DNA of 64,000 nucleotides from Streptacidiphilus sp. PB12-B1b (GCF_014084125.1 NZ_CP048405.1:2232001-2296000), one strand, 5' to 3'. Positions 55,961 through 64,000 are shown, counted from the stretch's first letter. Notes: generated from the sequence alone by a model not told the origin. Numbers and translations: made by a program.

Positions 55961-55977
55961 ATTGGCTTCGAGCCAAT
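55961..55977 (-). promoter_or_regulatory. Operator dyad upstream of tetR
   Basis: ATTGGCT (55961-55967), TCG, AGCCAAT (55971-55977) is a perfect dyad followed by a TATA-like stretch, at the position expected for an autoregulatory TetR operator. Confidence 0.6.
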
Positions 55978-56147
55978 ATACGGCCGCGACCCTGGGCCGC
56001 GCGGGACCGGGCCGGATCGCCGACACGGGGGATCGGCGAACCGGTCCGGTCCGTCTCCACTACGGTCCGCCTCCATTGCACCACCCCCGCCCGCACCGCC
56101 TCCGCCCGGCCTTCCACGGCCGGCGTTCCACGGCCGCGGGCCGGGCC

Positions 56148-57077
56148 TCAGCGCGGCAGCGGGGTGCGCGGGCGGCTGCTGTTCTCGCGCGGCGGCGTGC
56201 GGACGCTCGGCCCGGTCTGCGCGGTGGGGCAGGCGTCCGGCATCGCCGGGTGCCGTCCGATGATGATCACGCCCAGCACGATGCACAGCAGGCCCACGCC
56301 CTCCCAGGCCAGCGCCCCCGAGGTCACCCGCAACCGGTCGCCGAGGAAGGCCACCCCGCAGGCGATGCCGGTCAGCGGCTGGGCCGCGGTCAGCGCGGGC
56401 AGCGACATCCGCAGCGGCGCGGCCTCGAACGCGCTCTGCACCAGCACCAGCCCCACCACCCCGATCGCCACCACCGCGTACAGCTGCCAGCTGTGCAGCA
56501 GCAGCTCCACCCCGCCGCGGTTGAAGCGCTGGCCGGAGGTCCGGGTCAGGGCGTCCTGCAGTCCGTAGAGCAGCCCCGCCGCCAGCGCCAGCAGCGTCGC
56601 CTCCTCCAGCATCGGCAGCCGCTTCGCTATCGACACCAGCAGCAGCGCCACCCCGGCCACCACCCCGAACACCAGCCAGTGCCGCAGCTCCCCGGCCTCG
56701 GTGCCGCCGCCGGTCGGCTGCCCGCCGAGGATGAACATGGCCACACCGGCGCCCAGCAGCAGCACCCCGCCCCAGCCCGACCGGCCCAGCGTCTGCCGGG
56801 TGATGGCCCGGGCCAGGCCCATGGCGAACAGCAGATTGGTCGCCAACAGCGGCTCCACCAGCGAGATCCGGCCCAGCGACAGCGCGACCGCGCTCATCAC
56901 CTGCCCGCCCACCATGAACGCGATCCCCAGCAGCCACTCGCGCTGCCGCATCAGGCGCAGCAGCAGCCGGAACGACAGCATGTCCGAGGCCGGGGCCTGC
57001 TGCGCCGCGTGCTGCTGGAGCACGAAGCCGAGGCCGAGGAGACAGGCCGCGCCCAATCCGAGCAGAAAGACCGTCAC
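56148..57077 (-). CDS. DMT/EamA-type (NIPA-like) membrane transporter
   Basis: The 309-aa membrane protein has about nine to ten hydrophobic helices (VFLLGLGAACLLGLGFVLQQ at the start; GGVLLLGAGVAMFILGG; GVGLLCIVLGVIIIG at the end), as in drug/metabolite transporters of the NIPA-like branch. The substrate is unknown. A Pro/Arg/Ser-rich C-terminal tail follows the last helix. A GCCCGGAC-GA-GTCCGGGC dyad (57103-57120) lies 26 nt upstream and may be an operator or hairpin. It precedes the TetR gene on the same strand. Confidence 0.8.
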   Translation of the reverse strand: MTVFLLGLGAACLLGLGFVLQQHAAQQAPASDMLSFRLLLRLMRQREWLLGIAFMVGGQVMSAVALSLGRISLVEPLLATNLLFAMGLARAITRQTLGRSGWGGVLLLGAGVAMFILGGQPTGGGTEAGELRHWLVFGVVAGVALLLVSIAKRLPMLEEATLLALAAGLLYGLQDALTRTSGQRFNRGGVELLLHSWQLYAVVAIGVVGLVLVQSAFEAAPLRMSLPALTAAQPLTGIACGVAFLGDRLRVTSGALAWEGVGLLCIVLGVIIIGRHPAMPDACPTAQTGPSVRTPPRENSSRPRTPLPR

Positions 57078-57102
57078 GATGAGCCACCCAACATCCAGTG
57101 CA

Positions 57103-57120
57103 GCCCGGACGAGTCCGGGC
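57103..57120 (-). promoter_or_regulatory. Dyad upstream of the DMT transporter gene
   Basis: GCCCGGAC (57103-57110), GA, GTCCGGGC (57113-57120): a perfect 8-bp dyad. It does not resemble the tetR operator. The rest of 57121-57316 is GC-rich and featureless. Confidence 0.4.
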
Positions 57121-57316
57121 GTAGCTCCTTCATCGGCAGCCTAGCGCGGTCCGATGAGAACGGCCTGAGCGTCGACCGGCCTCCCGCAGCCCCCGGGCAG
57201 CGCCCCCGGCCCGCCTCCCGGCGTCCGCGCGCACTCGCTGCTGCCGGACGTCCGCGCAGGTCAGCGCCGAGGCCAGGACCCGATGCGGGTCGCGCGGCCG
57301 GAGCCCGGGGCCGGGG

Positions 57317-58258
57317 TCAGAGCAGGGCGCGCAGCCCCGGGGCGAAGGCCAGCACCACCGGGGCGCCCAGGGCCACCAGGGCGGTCGCGGTCAGCCGCAG
57401 CCGGACCGCCACCGGCAGCCGGGGCTCGCCGGTCAGCAGCCGGTCGACCCGGCGCGGGACCTCCGCGAACGGCGCCGGACAGGTGGGGGAGTGGTCCGGG
57501 TTCAGCTCCACCAGGGCGATCGCGGTGGCCAGCCGCCCGTGCCGGCGGGCGGCGGAGTCGTCGGCGGCCAGTTCGACCAGACGGCCCACCTGCGAGCGGA
57601 ACAACCCAAACACCCGGGCCCCGGGAAAGCCGGTGTTGAGCGCCTCGGCGCACTGCATCAGCCAGTGGTGCCGGGCCCGGACGTGGCCGCGCTCGTGCGC
57701 CAGCGCGGCGGCGAGCTCACGGTCGCTCAGCCGGTGCAGCGCCCCGGTGGTCACCACCAGCCGGGCGTCCGGCCCGGGCAGCGACCACGCCTGCGGCCGG
57801 GCGCTCTCCAGCACCACCAGTCGCTCCCGGGCGGCCGGCTCCCGGCCCAGCCCGGCCGGCAGCTCCGGGGCCCGCACTGTCAGCTCCCGCTGCCTGCGGC
57901 GGCGCAGCGCCCGGGCCGAGCGGACCTCGGCGGTGAGCGACTGCGCGGTGCGCACCCCGCCGTACGCCAGCAGCAGCGTCCCGGCGACGGCCCAGGGGCG
58001 GGCGTACGGCAGCCGGTACGCGGCCTCGACCCCGCGCGGGGCACCCAGGAACAGCAGCCGCCCGATCTCCGGCCAGGCGGCCGTGCTGGTCAGCAGCATC
58101 GACAGGCCGCAGCACAGCAGCACCGCCACCACCAGGCACTGCCAGGCCCACAGCGCCAGCACCGGCTCACGCTCCACCCAGCTCGCCCGCGCCAGCAGGC
58201 GCGGCCCGACGGTGGCCAGGAGCAGGCCGAGCACCAGCAGGGCTGGCAGGACGTTCAA
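57317..58258 (-). CDS. M56 family membrane metallopeptidase
   Basis: The 313-aa membrane zinc protease is of the BlaR1/MecR1 peptidase type. N-terminal hydrophobic segments are followed by the zinc motif ALAHERGHVRARHHW (HExxH) at about residue 195, then VELAADDSAAR with the third ligand region, and a C-terminal membrane segment. A TTG start follows GCGGAGGG. These proteins usually cut a BlaI-type repressor encoded next to them, but no BlaI gene is adjacent; the only one is at 23864. A DUF5134-like gene lies upstream on the same strand. Confidence 0.85.
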   Translation of the reverse strand: MNVLPALLVLGLLLATVGPRLLARASWVEREPVLALWAWQCLVVAVLLCCGLSMLLTSTAAWPEIGRLLFLGAPRGVEAAYRLPYARPWAVAGTLLLAYGGVRTAQSLTAEVRSARALRRRRQRELTVRAPELPAGLGREPAARERLVVLESARPQAWSLPGPDARLVVTTGALHRLSDRELAAALAHERGHVRARHHWLMQCAEALNTGFPGARVFGLFRSQVGRLVELAADDSAARRHGRLATAIALVELNPDHSPTCPAPFAEVPRRVDRLLTGEPRLPVAVRLRLTATALVALGAPVVLAFAPGLRALL

Positions 58259-58401
58259 CGGGGCCCTCCGCTGGCAGGTCCGACGGCACGCGACACGGCG
58301 TACGTCCCCCAACGTAGACGCGGGCGGGCGGGCGCGTCAGCAGATCACCCGTTCCGTGACGGATGCCACTCGGCTGCCCCCGCGCCCGGACCTCCCGGCG
58401 C

Positions 58402-59067
58402 TCACATGGTGAGCAGCATGGCGAACATGCCCATGCCCAGCACCATCCGGCACGCCTGCGGCAGCTCCGGCGCGCCCAGCAGCCGCCGCGCCACGGAGCC
58501 GCGCGCGCCGCCGACCGGACCCCCCGCCACCCCCGCCGCTGCGCCCGCGGCCGGGGCGCCGATCAGTTGGACGCCGCTGACCAGCGCGTACCCGCCGAAG
58601 AACAGCAGCAGGCCGCCGGTCAGCAGCGGCGCCCCGGCGGAGCCCGCGCCGCCCGCCATCCCGGCCATGCCCGGCACGGTCGAGGCGGCGACCACCGCCA
58701 TGTAGACCATCGCCAGGTGCCCGACCGCGTGGTAGAGGTGGTGCCCGCGATGGCCCGCATGGCCGGTCGATCCGGCCCCCTCCGGTGCCCGGGCGGCGCC
58801 GTCCCGGCTGGCCGGCCGCAGTCCCTCGGCCAGCGACCAGGCCGCCGCCCCGCCGAAGAGCACCGCCCAGACCGCCACCGGAACCCCCCGGGACAGCCCG
58901 TAGGGGAGCGCCATGGCTGCCATGCCCAACCCCTTGAGGGCTTCGGAGGCGTCCAGCTGCCGCTCGCCCCGCGCCGTCCCGGGCCGCAGCAGCCGTACCA
59001 AGCAGTACAGGCCCGTCATCCCCATCAGTCCGGTCAGCAGCCAGTCCACCACGCTGGAACCATGCAT
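58402..59067 (-). CDS. DUF5134-like membrane protein
   Basis: The 221-aa protein has several hydrophobic segments (VVDWLLTGLMGMTGLYCLVR at the start; VPVAVWAVLFGGAAAWSLAE) and a His-rich loop (GHAGHRGHHLYHAVGHLAMV) that could bind metal. This is the pattern of DUF5134, a family often beside M56 peptidases in actinomycetes. The function is unknown. The ATG follows GAGAGGGG. The upstream divergent region carries two related dyads. Confidence 0.7.
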   Translation of the reverse strand: MHGSSVVDWLLTGLMGMTGLYCLVRLLRPGTARGERQLDASEALKGLGMAAMALPYGLSRGVPVAVWAVLFGGAAAWSLAEGLRPASRDGAARAPEGAGSTGHAGHRGHHLYHAVGHLAMVYMAVVAASTVPGMAGMAGGAGSAGAPLLTGGLLLFFGGYALVSGVQLIGAPAAGAAAGVAGGPVGGARGSVARRLLGAPELPQACRMVLGMGMFAMLLTM

Positions 59068-59415
59068 CCGGGCCCCTCTCGACACAGCGCTCGAGCGCTG
59101 CCTCCACCATGACGGGCGGCACAGGAGAACTACAGGGCGCAATGGGGGGCGCACGCTCGCAGCGCACTCCTCCCTACGGAGGATCTGCGGCCGACCCCCG
59201 AGGCCCGGCGTACTCCGATGGGAGTACGCCGCCACCGCTGTGCCCCGTCGGGACTACGAACCGACAGGCCGTTAATCATCCCCGGGTCTGTCTTCCCTGG
59301 CGAAAGCGCTCGTTACGTTTGACCGGCCCGAGTCGTCAGGCGAATGGCAGGCAGGCCCTGCGTCAGCCCCTGCGTCAGCGACAAAGCAACCGAAGCAGGG
59401 ACGGACGACACACCC
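59068..59415. promoter_or_regulatory. Divergent region with two related dyads
   Basis: No gene is seen in 348 bp. Two dyads share the pattern TNCTCC-N4-GGAGNA: TCCTCC-CTAC-GGAGGA (59168-59183) and, within GGCGTACTCC-GATG-GGAGTACGCC (59207-59230), TACTCC-GATG-GGAGTA. Their centres are 43 bp apart, about four helical turns. They are probably paired sites for one dimeric regulator. Confidence 0.5.
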
Positions 59416-60699
59416 ATGGGACGACTCCTTCGCCTCCCGATGCAGCGCCGCGCCGGAGCACAGCTCCCCACCCCGCCGCGTGCAGTGATCGTCTCCGCCA
59501 GTGTCGGCGCGGGCCATGACGCCGTCGCCGGGGAACTGGCCGCCCGCCTGGAGGAGGCCGGAGTCGTCGTCGACCGCCACGACTTCCTGGACGTGCTGCC
59601 CGGCCCGGCCGGACGCATCCTGGTCGGCTCCTACCACCGGATGCTGGAGCGCGCCCCGTGGAGCTGGAAGCTGCTCTACGGCAGCCTCGACAACCGGCGC
59701 GGGGTCGCCATGCAGGCCGGCCTGTTCACCTTCCTGGCCGGACGCCGGATGAAGGCCCTCCTCCCCGCCGACACCAGCATCATCGTCTCCACCTACCCGC
59801 TCGCCAGCCAGGTGCTGGGACGCCTGCGCAGGCGCGGCAAGGTCGAGCAGAAGGTGCACACCTACCTCACCGACTTCTCCGTGCACGCGCTGTGGACCTG
59901 CGCCGACGTCGACTCCCACCTCGCCATCCACCAGGTCCCCGCCGCCCAGGCCCGGGGCGCGGGCTGCGGCGGCGTCTCGGTGATCGCCCCGGTGGTGGAC
60001 CGCCGCTTCACCCCGGTCACCCCCCGGCTGCGCCGCGCCGCCCGGGCCCGCCTCGGCCTGCCGCAGGACGCCAGGCTGGCGCTGCTGGTCGGCGGCTCCT
60101 GGGGGGCGGGCGAGATCGAGCGCACCGTCGGCGACATCGAGGCCGCCGACCCCGGCATCACCTGCGTCGTGGTCTGCGGCCGCAACGAGACTCTGCGCGA
60201 GCGGCTGCTGGCGGCCGGCGTCCGGCACGCCTACGGCTGGGTGGACGACATGCCCAGCCTCATGCACGCCTCCGACGTCCTGGTCCAGAACGCGGGCGGG
60301 ATGACCGTCCTGGAGGCCGTCGCCGCCGGGCTGCCGGTGATCACCTACCGCTCCATACCCGGGCACGGCCTGACCAACGCGGCCGCCCTGGACGAGGCCG
60401 GCGTCGCCCGCTGGGTCCGCGCCCAGGGCGAGCTGGCGGACGCCCTCGGCCAGGCGGTCAGCTCCGGCCGGGCCGCGACCGCCGCCGACGGCGCCCGGGT
60501 GGTGGCCCTGCCCGGCGTCGACGTCGTGGACCTGCTGCTGGAGAGCGCCGGCCTGGACCGCCCGGCCGCCCGCACCGGCGCCGCCCGGATCGCGGCCGAC
60601 CACGCCGCAGCCGCAGCGACCGCCGCCGCGGCCGTTGCCGTCGCTGTCGCCGGGCACCCCGCAGACAAGGCCAACGCCCCGATGGAGTACGTCCGTTGA
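59416..60699 (+). CDS. MGDG-synthase-like glycosyltransferase (GT28 fold)
   Basis: The 427-aa protein resembles the diacylglycerol glucosyl/galactosyltransferase group. The N-terminal domain has VIVSASVGAGHDAVAGELA and KVHTYLTDFSVHALW. The C-terminal nucleotide-sugar domain has LALLVGGSWGAGEIERTV and VQNAGGMTVLEAVAAGLPVI. It probably glycosylates a membrane lipid on the cytoplasmic side. The C-terminus is Ala-rich low complexity. ATG 59416 is preferred over ATG 59344, as the conserved domain begins soon after. Its stop overlaps the deacetylase start (TTGA). Confidence 0.85.
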   Translation: MGRLLRLPMQRRAGAQLPTPPRAVIVSASVGAGHDAVAGELAARLEEAGVVVDRHDFLDVLPGPAGRILVGSYHRMLERAPWSWKLLYGSLDNRRGVAMQAGLFTFLAGRRMKALLPADTSIIVSTYPLASQVLGRLRRRGKVEQKVHTYLTDFSVHALWTCADVDSHLAIHQVPAAQARGAGCGGVSVIAPVVDRRFTPVTPRLRRAARARLGLPQDARLALLVGGSWGAGEIERTVGDIEAADPGITCVVVCGRNETLRERLLAAGVRHAYGWVDDMPSLMHASDVLVQNAGGMTVLEAVAAGLPVITYRSIPGHGLTNAAALDEAGVARWVRAQGELADALGQAVSSGRAATAADGARVVALPGVDVVDLLLESAGLDRPAARTGAARIAADHAAAAATAAAAVAVAVAGHPADKANAPMEYVR

Positions 60700-61430
60700 G
60701 TCGAGCACTGAAGACCGCAGCCGCTCTCGCCGGGGGGCTCGCACTCGCGCACGCCGCCCCGGCGCTCACCTCGATCCAGCCGCTGGAGCCGCTGCGCACC
60801 CGGTTCTTCCCGGGCTACGGCGGCAAGGGCGACCCCGGCCATGTCGCGCTCACCTTCGACGACGGCCCCGACCCGCTGTCCACGCCGCGCTTCCTCAAGC
60901 TGCTGGAGAGCCGGGGGCTGAAGGCCACCTTCTTCCTGCTCGGCTTCATGCTGGAACGCGATCCGGGCCTCGGCCGGGAGATCGCCGCCGCCGGGCACGA
61001 GATCGCCGTCCACGGCTACCTGCACCGCCCGATGCTGGTGCGCACCCCCCGGCAGACCCGGGACGACCTGCACCGCGCCCGGGACCTGGTCGCCACCGCG
61101 ACCGGCGAGGCCCCGCGCTTCTACCGCCCCCCGTACGGCATCGCCACCACCTCGGCGCTGACCACGGCGCGTTCGCTGGGCATGACCCCGGTGCTGTGGA
61201 CCAGCTGGGGCGCGGACTGGCGCTCCGGAGCCACCGGCACCTCCGTCTACGACACGGTCACCGGCAACCTCGACGGCGGCGGCACCATCCTGCTGCACGA
61301 CTCCGACTGCACCTCGGCCCCGGCGTCCTGGACGGCGACGCTGAGCGCCCTGCCGCGCATCCTGGACCACTGCGAGGCCCAGGGCTGGAAGGTCGGCCCG
61401 CTGGCCCGGCACGGGCTCGCCACGGCGTGA
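60696..61430 (+). CDS. Polysaccharide deacetylase family protein
   Basis: The 244-aa protein has a NodB-homology domain after an N-terminal hydrophobic segment (LKTAAALAGGLALAHAAPAL) that may be a signal or anchor. NodB motifs are present: LTFDDGPD (metal Asp), HGYLHRP (metal His pair), YRPPYG and ILLHDSD. Such enzymes remove N- or O-acetyl groups from polysaccharides or glycolipids. A TTG start with GGAG upstream overlaps the glycosyltransferase stop, so the pair is translationally coupled, possibly making and trimming the same glycoconjugate (inference). Confidence 0.88.
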   Translation: MSRALKTAAALAGGLALAHAAPALTSIQPLEPLRTRFFPGYGGKGDPGHVALTFDDGPDPLSTPRFLKLLESRGLKATFFLLGFMLERDPGLGREIAAAGHEIAVHGYLHRPMLVRTPRQTRDDLHRARDLVATATGEAPRFYRPPYGIATTSALTTARSLGMTPVLWTSWGADWRSGATGTSVYDTVTGNLDGGGTILLHDSDCTSAPASWTATLSALPRILDHCEAQGWKVGPLARHGLATA

Positions 61431-61460
61431 GCCCACGGCGCTGACCCACGGCCCTGAGCC

Positions 61461-61507
61461 GACGACGGCGGTGGCACCCGGATCTCCGGGGTGCCACCGC
61501 CGTCGTC
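61461..61507. terminator. Strong bidirectional terminator
   Basis: GACGACGGCGGTGGCACCC (61461-61479) pairs perfectly with 61489-61507: a 19-bp stem between convergent genes, 31 nt after the deacetylase stop and 19 nt after the stop of the minus-strand gene. Confidence 0.8.
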
Positions 61508-61525
61508 GCGTTGCGCAGGGCGGCC

Positions 61526-62569
61526 TCAGACGGCCACCGACTCCTCGATCTCCTCCTCGGCGGCCGCCTCCGCGTCGCCCGCCGCCGTCAGCGCCCGGGC
61601 CCGCCGCTGCTCGGCGAACCGGGCCAGCGCGGTCGTCAGCAGCCCCACCACCAGCCACAGCGCCAGCGTGACCAGGTTGCGGTCCAGGCCGTGGCCGCCG
61701 AAGTAGACCAGGTCGCGGGCGCCCTCGACGAAGCCCGCGCCGTTCCAGAACGCGTGCAGCCCGCCGAAGAAGCCGTTCTGCAGCTCGGGCCGGAAGATCC
61801 CGCCGGAGCTGGTGAAGTTCAGCATGACGAACAGCACCATCACCCCGAGCGTGGTCCACCGCTTCAGGAAGGTGTGCAGGCCGACGCCGACGAACAGGAT
61901 GCCGGCCGAGTAGAGCCAGGACATGCCCCAGACGCCCCACAGCCCGTGGTCGACGATGTGGAACAGCGGTCCGGCGAACAGCGCGCCGAGCAGGCTCACC
62001 GCGAAGGACACCCCGACCACCAGCAGCGCCCGCACCCGCATGGGCAGCGTCCCGCCCGCCCCGCCGAGCACCGCCACCGAGGCGTACGAGCCGATGCTGA
62101 CCGCCACCAGCAGGAAGAACAGGCCCTGCCCGGTCGGGTCGCCGGGGGCCGGCGGGGCCACGTCGTCCACGGCCAGCGGCGCGCCCTGGGCGCTCGCCAG
62201 CGGGGTGAAGACCTTCTCGACGGCGGTCGCGTCGGTGTCCGAGCCGGCCGAGGCGACCAGCAGCTGCGGCGCCCTGCCGGGGAGGTACGCCCCGGCGATG
62301 TCCCGGTGCATCAGCGCGGTCACCGCGGCCTGCCGGTCCGGCACGGTGCGGACGTCCAGCGCCTGCCCGGCGTCCTGGCCGAGCGTGCGGGCCAGGGCGG
62401 TGGCCGAGGGGCCGCTGCCGACCACGGCGACCGGCAGGTGGTGCGGCGCGGGTGAGGCGAACGCACCGAGGTAGGCGAGGCCCATCCCCAGGCACATCAG
62501 CAGCGGGGTCAGCAGGTGCGTCAGCACGTGGCGCAGCTCGGTCGTCTCAGCTCGTTGCCCGGCGGACAT
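61526..62569 (-). CDS. YhgE/Pip or DUF3533-like membrane protein
   Basis: The 347-aa membrane protein has one N-terminal hydrophobic segment (LLTPLLMCLGMGLAYLGAF), then an extracytoplasmic domain of about 125 residues. Five further membrane segments follow (for example LFFLLVAVSIGSYASVAVLG and GMSWLYSAGILFVGVGLHTF). This arrangement resembles the Pip/YhgE and DUF3533 families, related to ABC-2 permeases without an ATPase. The C-terminal tail is Ala/Glu-rich. The ATG has no clear ribosome-binding site; a perfect dyad in an AT-rich patch lies 28-49 nt upstream. Confidence 0.75.
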   Translation of the reverse strand: MSAGQRAETTELRHVLTHLLTPLLMCLGMGLAYLGAFASPAPHHLPVAVVGSGPSATALARTLGQDAGQALDVRTVPDRQAAVTALMHRDIAGAYLPGRAPQLLVASAGSDTDATAVEKVFTPLASAQGAPLAVDDVAPPAPGDPTGQGLFFLLVAVSIGSYASVAVLGGAGGTLPMRVRALLVVGVSFAVSLLGALFAGPLFHIVDHGLWGVWGMSWLYSAGILFVGVGLHTFLKRWTTLGVMVLFVMLNFTSSGGIFRPELQNGFFGGLHAFWNGAGFVEGARDLVYFGGHGLDRNLVTLALWLVVGLLTTALARFAEQRRARALTAAGDAEAAAEEEIEESVAV

Positions 62570-62596
62570 CGGCCCTACCTCCAGAAGGTTGGCATT

Positions 62597-62618
62597 TACA
62601 ACTTAACTTCAAGTTGTA
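62597..62618 (-). promoter_or_regulatory. AT-rich operator dyad
   Basis: TACAACTT (62597-62604), AACTTC, AAGTTGTA (62611-62618) is a perfect 8-bp dyad, with a further TATACAAC half-site at 62620-62627. It is one of the few AT-rich spots in the window and precedes the minus-strand membrane gene. It fits a MarR- or PadR-type site. Confidence 0.55.
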
Positions 62619-62727
62619 CTATACAACCAATGGGCCATGGATGCACGCCCGCCCGCCTGGCACCGTCGGAGGGCAGGGGAGAAAGTAGGCTGAAAGCCGC
62701 AAAGGGTGCGCGGTCGTCAGCCCACCC

Positions 62728-62755
62728 TTGAACGGGACAACCTTCTGTATATACC
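62728..62755 (+). promoter_or_regulatory. Putative promoter of the DUF6421-like gene
   Basis: TTGAAC (62728-62733) and TATACC (62750-62755) are 16 nt apart, about 40 nt before the ATG at 62796. Confidence 0.45.
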
Positions 62756-62795
62756 GTGTCTTAACGACAGTTCCTTCGGCCTAGGCAGGGTTCCC

Positions 62796-64000
62796 ATGCA
62801 AAATCTCTCGTTGACTCCCGCGATAGCAGGCGATCCGGCCGTCGAGACAGGCGCTCACCCCGCCTGGATTGCGCTGAAGTCCGCCGTCGAGGAACTGCGT
62901 CCGTTCCAGTCCAAGGACGGCTCGATCGACCTCAACTCCCGTGGCGCCACCACCCGCGACGAGGCCGACGCCCTCCTCGGCACCATCACCGCGAGCGTCC
63001 GCGAGCTGGCCCCCTCCTTCCCGCACGACGCCGCCTACCTCGACGCCGTCGTCGCCGACCTCACCCGCTGGGCCGACTCCGGCTACGCCGTCCCCGACTT
63101 CCTCGACTCGCTGCTGGCCTTCCAGCCCGCCGGACAGCGCGAGGACGGCCTCGCCCACCTCGTCGTCTTCCCGATGTACACCCAGAACGGCAACCCGGAC
63201 CGCAACCTCGAAGCCGTCCTGCTCAACGTCGTCTGGCCGGACTGGCTGGCCGAGCTGGAGCGCACCCGCTTCGACAACCCGATGTTCGTGCCGATCACGT
63301 TCACCGACTTCACCGCGGGCTACGACACCAACTCCGCCGTGCTCTTCCCCGAGACCGTCGCCGTCCGCGAGGCCCCCGAGCGCTTCACCTGGGGCGGGAT
63401 CTTCTGCGACCGCGAGGCCGCCCGCTTCCGCGCCGTCTCCACCGCCGCCGTCTCCACCCTCGGCCTGGAGATCCCCGCCGACGCCGCCAAGCTGCTGGAG
63501 GACCAGGAGCTGGCCCAGCAGACCTTCGTGCTGTGGGACCTGGTCCACGACCGCACCCACAGCCACGGCGACCTGCCGTTCGACCCCTTCATGATCAAGC
63601 AGCGCAGCCCGTTCTGGATGTACGGCCTGGAGGAGCTGCGCTGCGACCTCACCGCCTTCAAGGCCGCCGTCCAGCTCGAGGCCGAGGGCCGCGAGCAGGG
63701 CCGCAACGTCCAGTACGCCATCCTCTTCGACCGGATGTTCCGCTTCCCGGTCAGCGGCGGGCGCGTCCGCAACTACGACGGCCTCGGCGGCCAGCTGCTC
63801 TTCGCGTACCTGCACAAGCACGACGCGCTGCGCTGGACCGACAACCGGCTGCGCATCGACTGGGAGCGGGTCGCCACCGTCACCACCGACCTGTGCACCG
63901 AGATCGAGACCCTCTACCGCGAGGGCATCGACCGGCCCAAGACCGCCCACTGGCTCGCCGCCTACGAGCTGGTCTCCCGCTACCTCACCCCGCACCCCGC
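62796..64000 (+). CDS. DUF6421-like protein (partial, runs off the window)
   Basis: The reading frame is open for 401 codons to the window end, so the 3' end is missing. The protein is soluble with no signal. Recognisable stretches are HLVVFPMYTQNGNPDRNLEA, FVPITFTDFTAGYDTNSAVL and LWDLVHDRTHSHGDLPFDPF. They match, from memory, a conserved actinomycete protein of unknown function (DUF6421). The histidine-rich DRTHSHGD region may bind metal. The ATG follows AGGCAGGG. Its own promoter is likely. Confidence 0.75.
   Translation, partial: MQNLSLTPAIAGDPAVETGAHPAWIALKSAVEELRPFQSKDGSIDLNSRGATTRDEADALLGTITASVRELAPSFPHDAAYLDAVVADLTRWADSGYAVPDFLDSLLAFQPAGQREDGLAHLVVFPMYTQNGNPDRNLEAVLLNVVWPDWLAELERTRFDNPMFVPITFTDFTAGYDTNSAVLFPETVAVREAPERFTWGGIFCDREAARFRAVSTAAVSTLGLEIPADAAKLLEDQELAQQTFVLWDLVHDRTHSHGDLPFDPFMIKQRSPFWMYGLEELRCDLTAFKAAVQLEAEGREQGRNVQYAILFDRMFRFPVSGGRVRNYDGLGGQLLFAYLHKHDALRWTDNRLRIDWERVATVTTDLCTEIETLYREGIDRPKTAHWLAAYELVSRYLTPHP

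Overview
The window is actinomycete chromosome, almost certainly from the Streptomycetaceae (Streptomyces, Kitasatospora or Streptacidiphilus). The base composition is very GC-rich and there are many GTG and TTG starts. Other markers are a conservon (cvnABC and cvnD), a XRE/DUF397/anti-sigma-like ATPase trio of the WhiJ type, a PucR regulator, and a MalR-controlled maltose ABC operon with aglA. No rRNA, tRNA, CRISPR array, transposase or integrase was seen.

Layout. (1) 51-6900: glyoxylate and allantoin use: glxR, gcl, glxK, allB, alc. (2) 7176-9330: two-domain VOC protein, small PH-like membrane protein, SnoaL-like cyclase. (3) 9461-16297, minus strand: xanthine dehydrogenase (FAD, 2Fe-2S and molybdopterin subunits overlapping by 4 nt), a NCS2 purine permease and XdhC. 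(4) 16642-28054: M3 peptidase, PucR regulator, ROK glucokinase, metallo-hydrolase, DedA and PAP2 membrane proteins, BlaI-type repressor, YjbQ, secreted SGNH hydrolase, VOC protein, acyl-CoA synthetase. (5) 28414-33848: conservon with two membrane-protein genes between cvnC and cvnD. (6) 33849-40300: a lower-GC accessory cassette (unknown 445-aa protein, HD hydrolase, GT2 glycosyltransferase, extended SDR epimerase, XRE-TPR regulator, HAD-like protein), bounded by a truncated coupled ORF on the left and a broken SGNH-hydrolase tail on the right. (7) 41099-43547: homogentisate pathway, hmgA and a frameshifted fahA. (8) 43902-51503: malE-malF-malG-aglA and two tandem LacI regulators. (9) 51610-55945: sirohydrochlorin-chelatase-like protein, the DUF397/ATPase/XRE trio with striking TGCACGTGCA palindromes, TetR. 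(10) 56148-64000: DMT transporter, M56 peptidase, DUF5134-like protein, MGDG-synthase-like glycosyltransferase, polysaccharide deacetylase, Pip/YhgE-like membrane protein, and a DUF6421-like gene that runs off the end.

How it works together. Regions 1 and 3 form a purine-salvage route. Purines enter by the NCS2 permease and xanthine dehydrogenase makes urate. AllB and Alc take allantoin to ureidoglycolate, and the glyoxylate released is carried by Gcl, GlxR and GlxK to phosphoglycerate. Uricase, ureidoglycolate lyase and hydroxypyruvate isomerase are not in the window. The maltose operon imports maltodextrins for cleavage by AglA, controlled by LacI proteins.

Most interesting: the palindrome array around the DUF397/ATPase/XRE trio (53029-53089 and 54252-54360, including a 20-bp perfect palindrome); the lower-GC cassette at 33.85-40.3 kb; the structured gcl-glxK spacer; the one-base frameshift in fahA; the split conservon; and a perfect LacI-type operator inside the malE signal-peptide codons.
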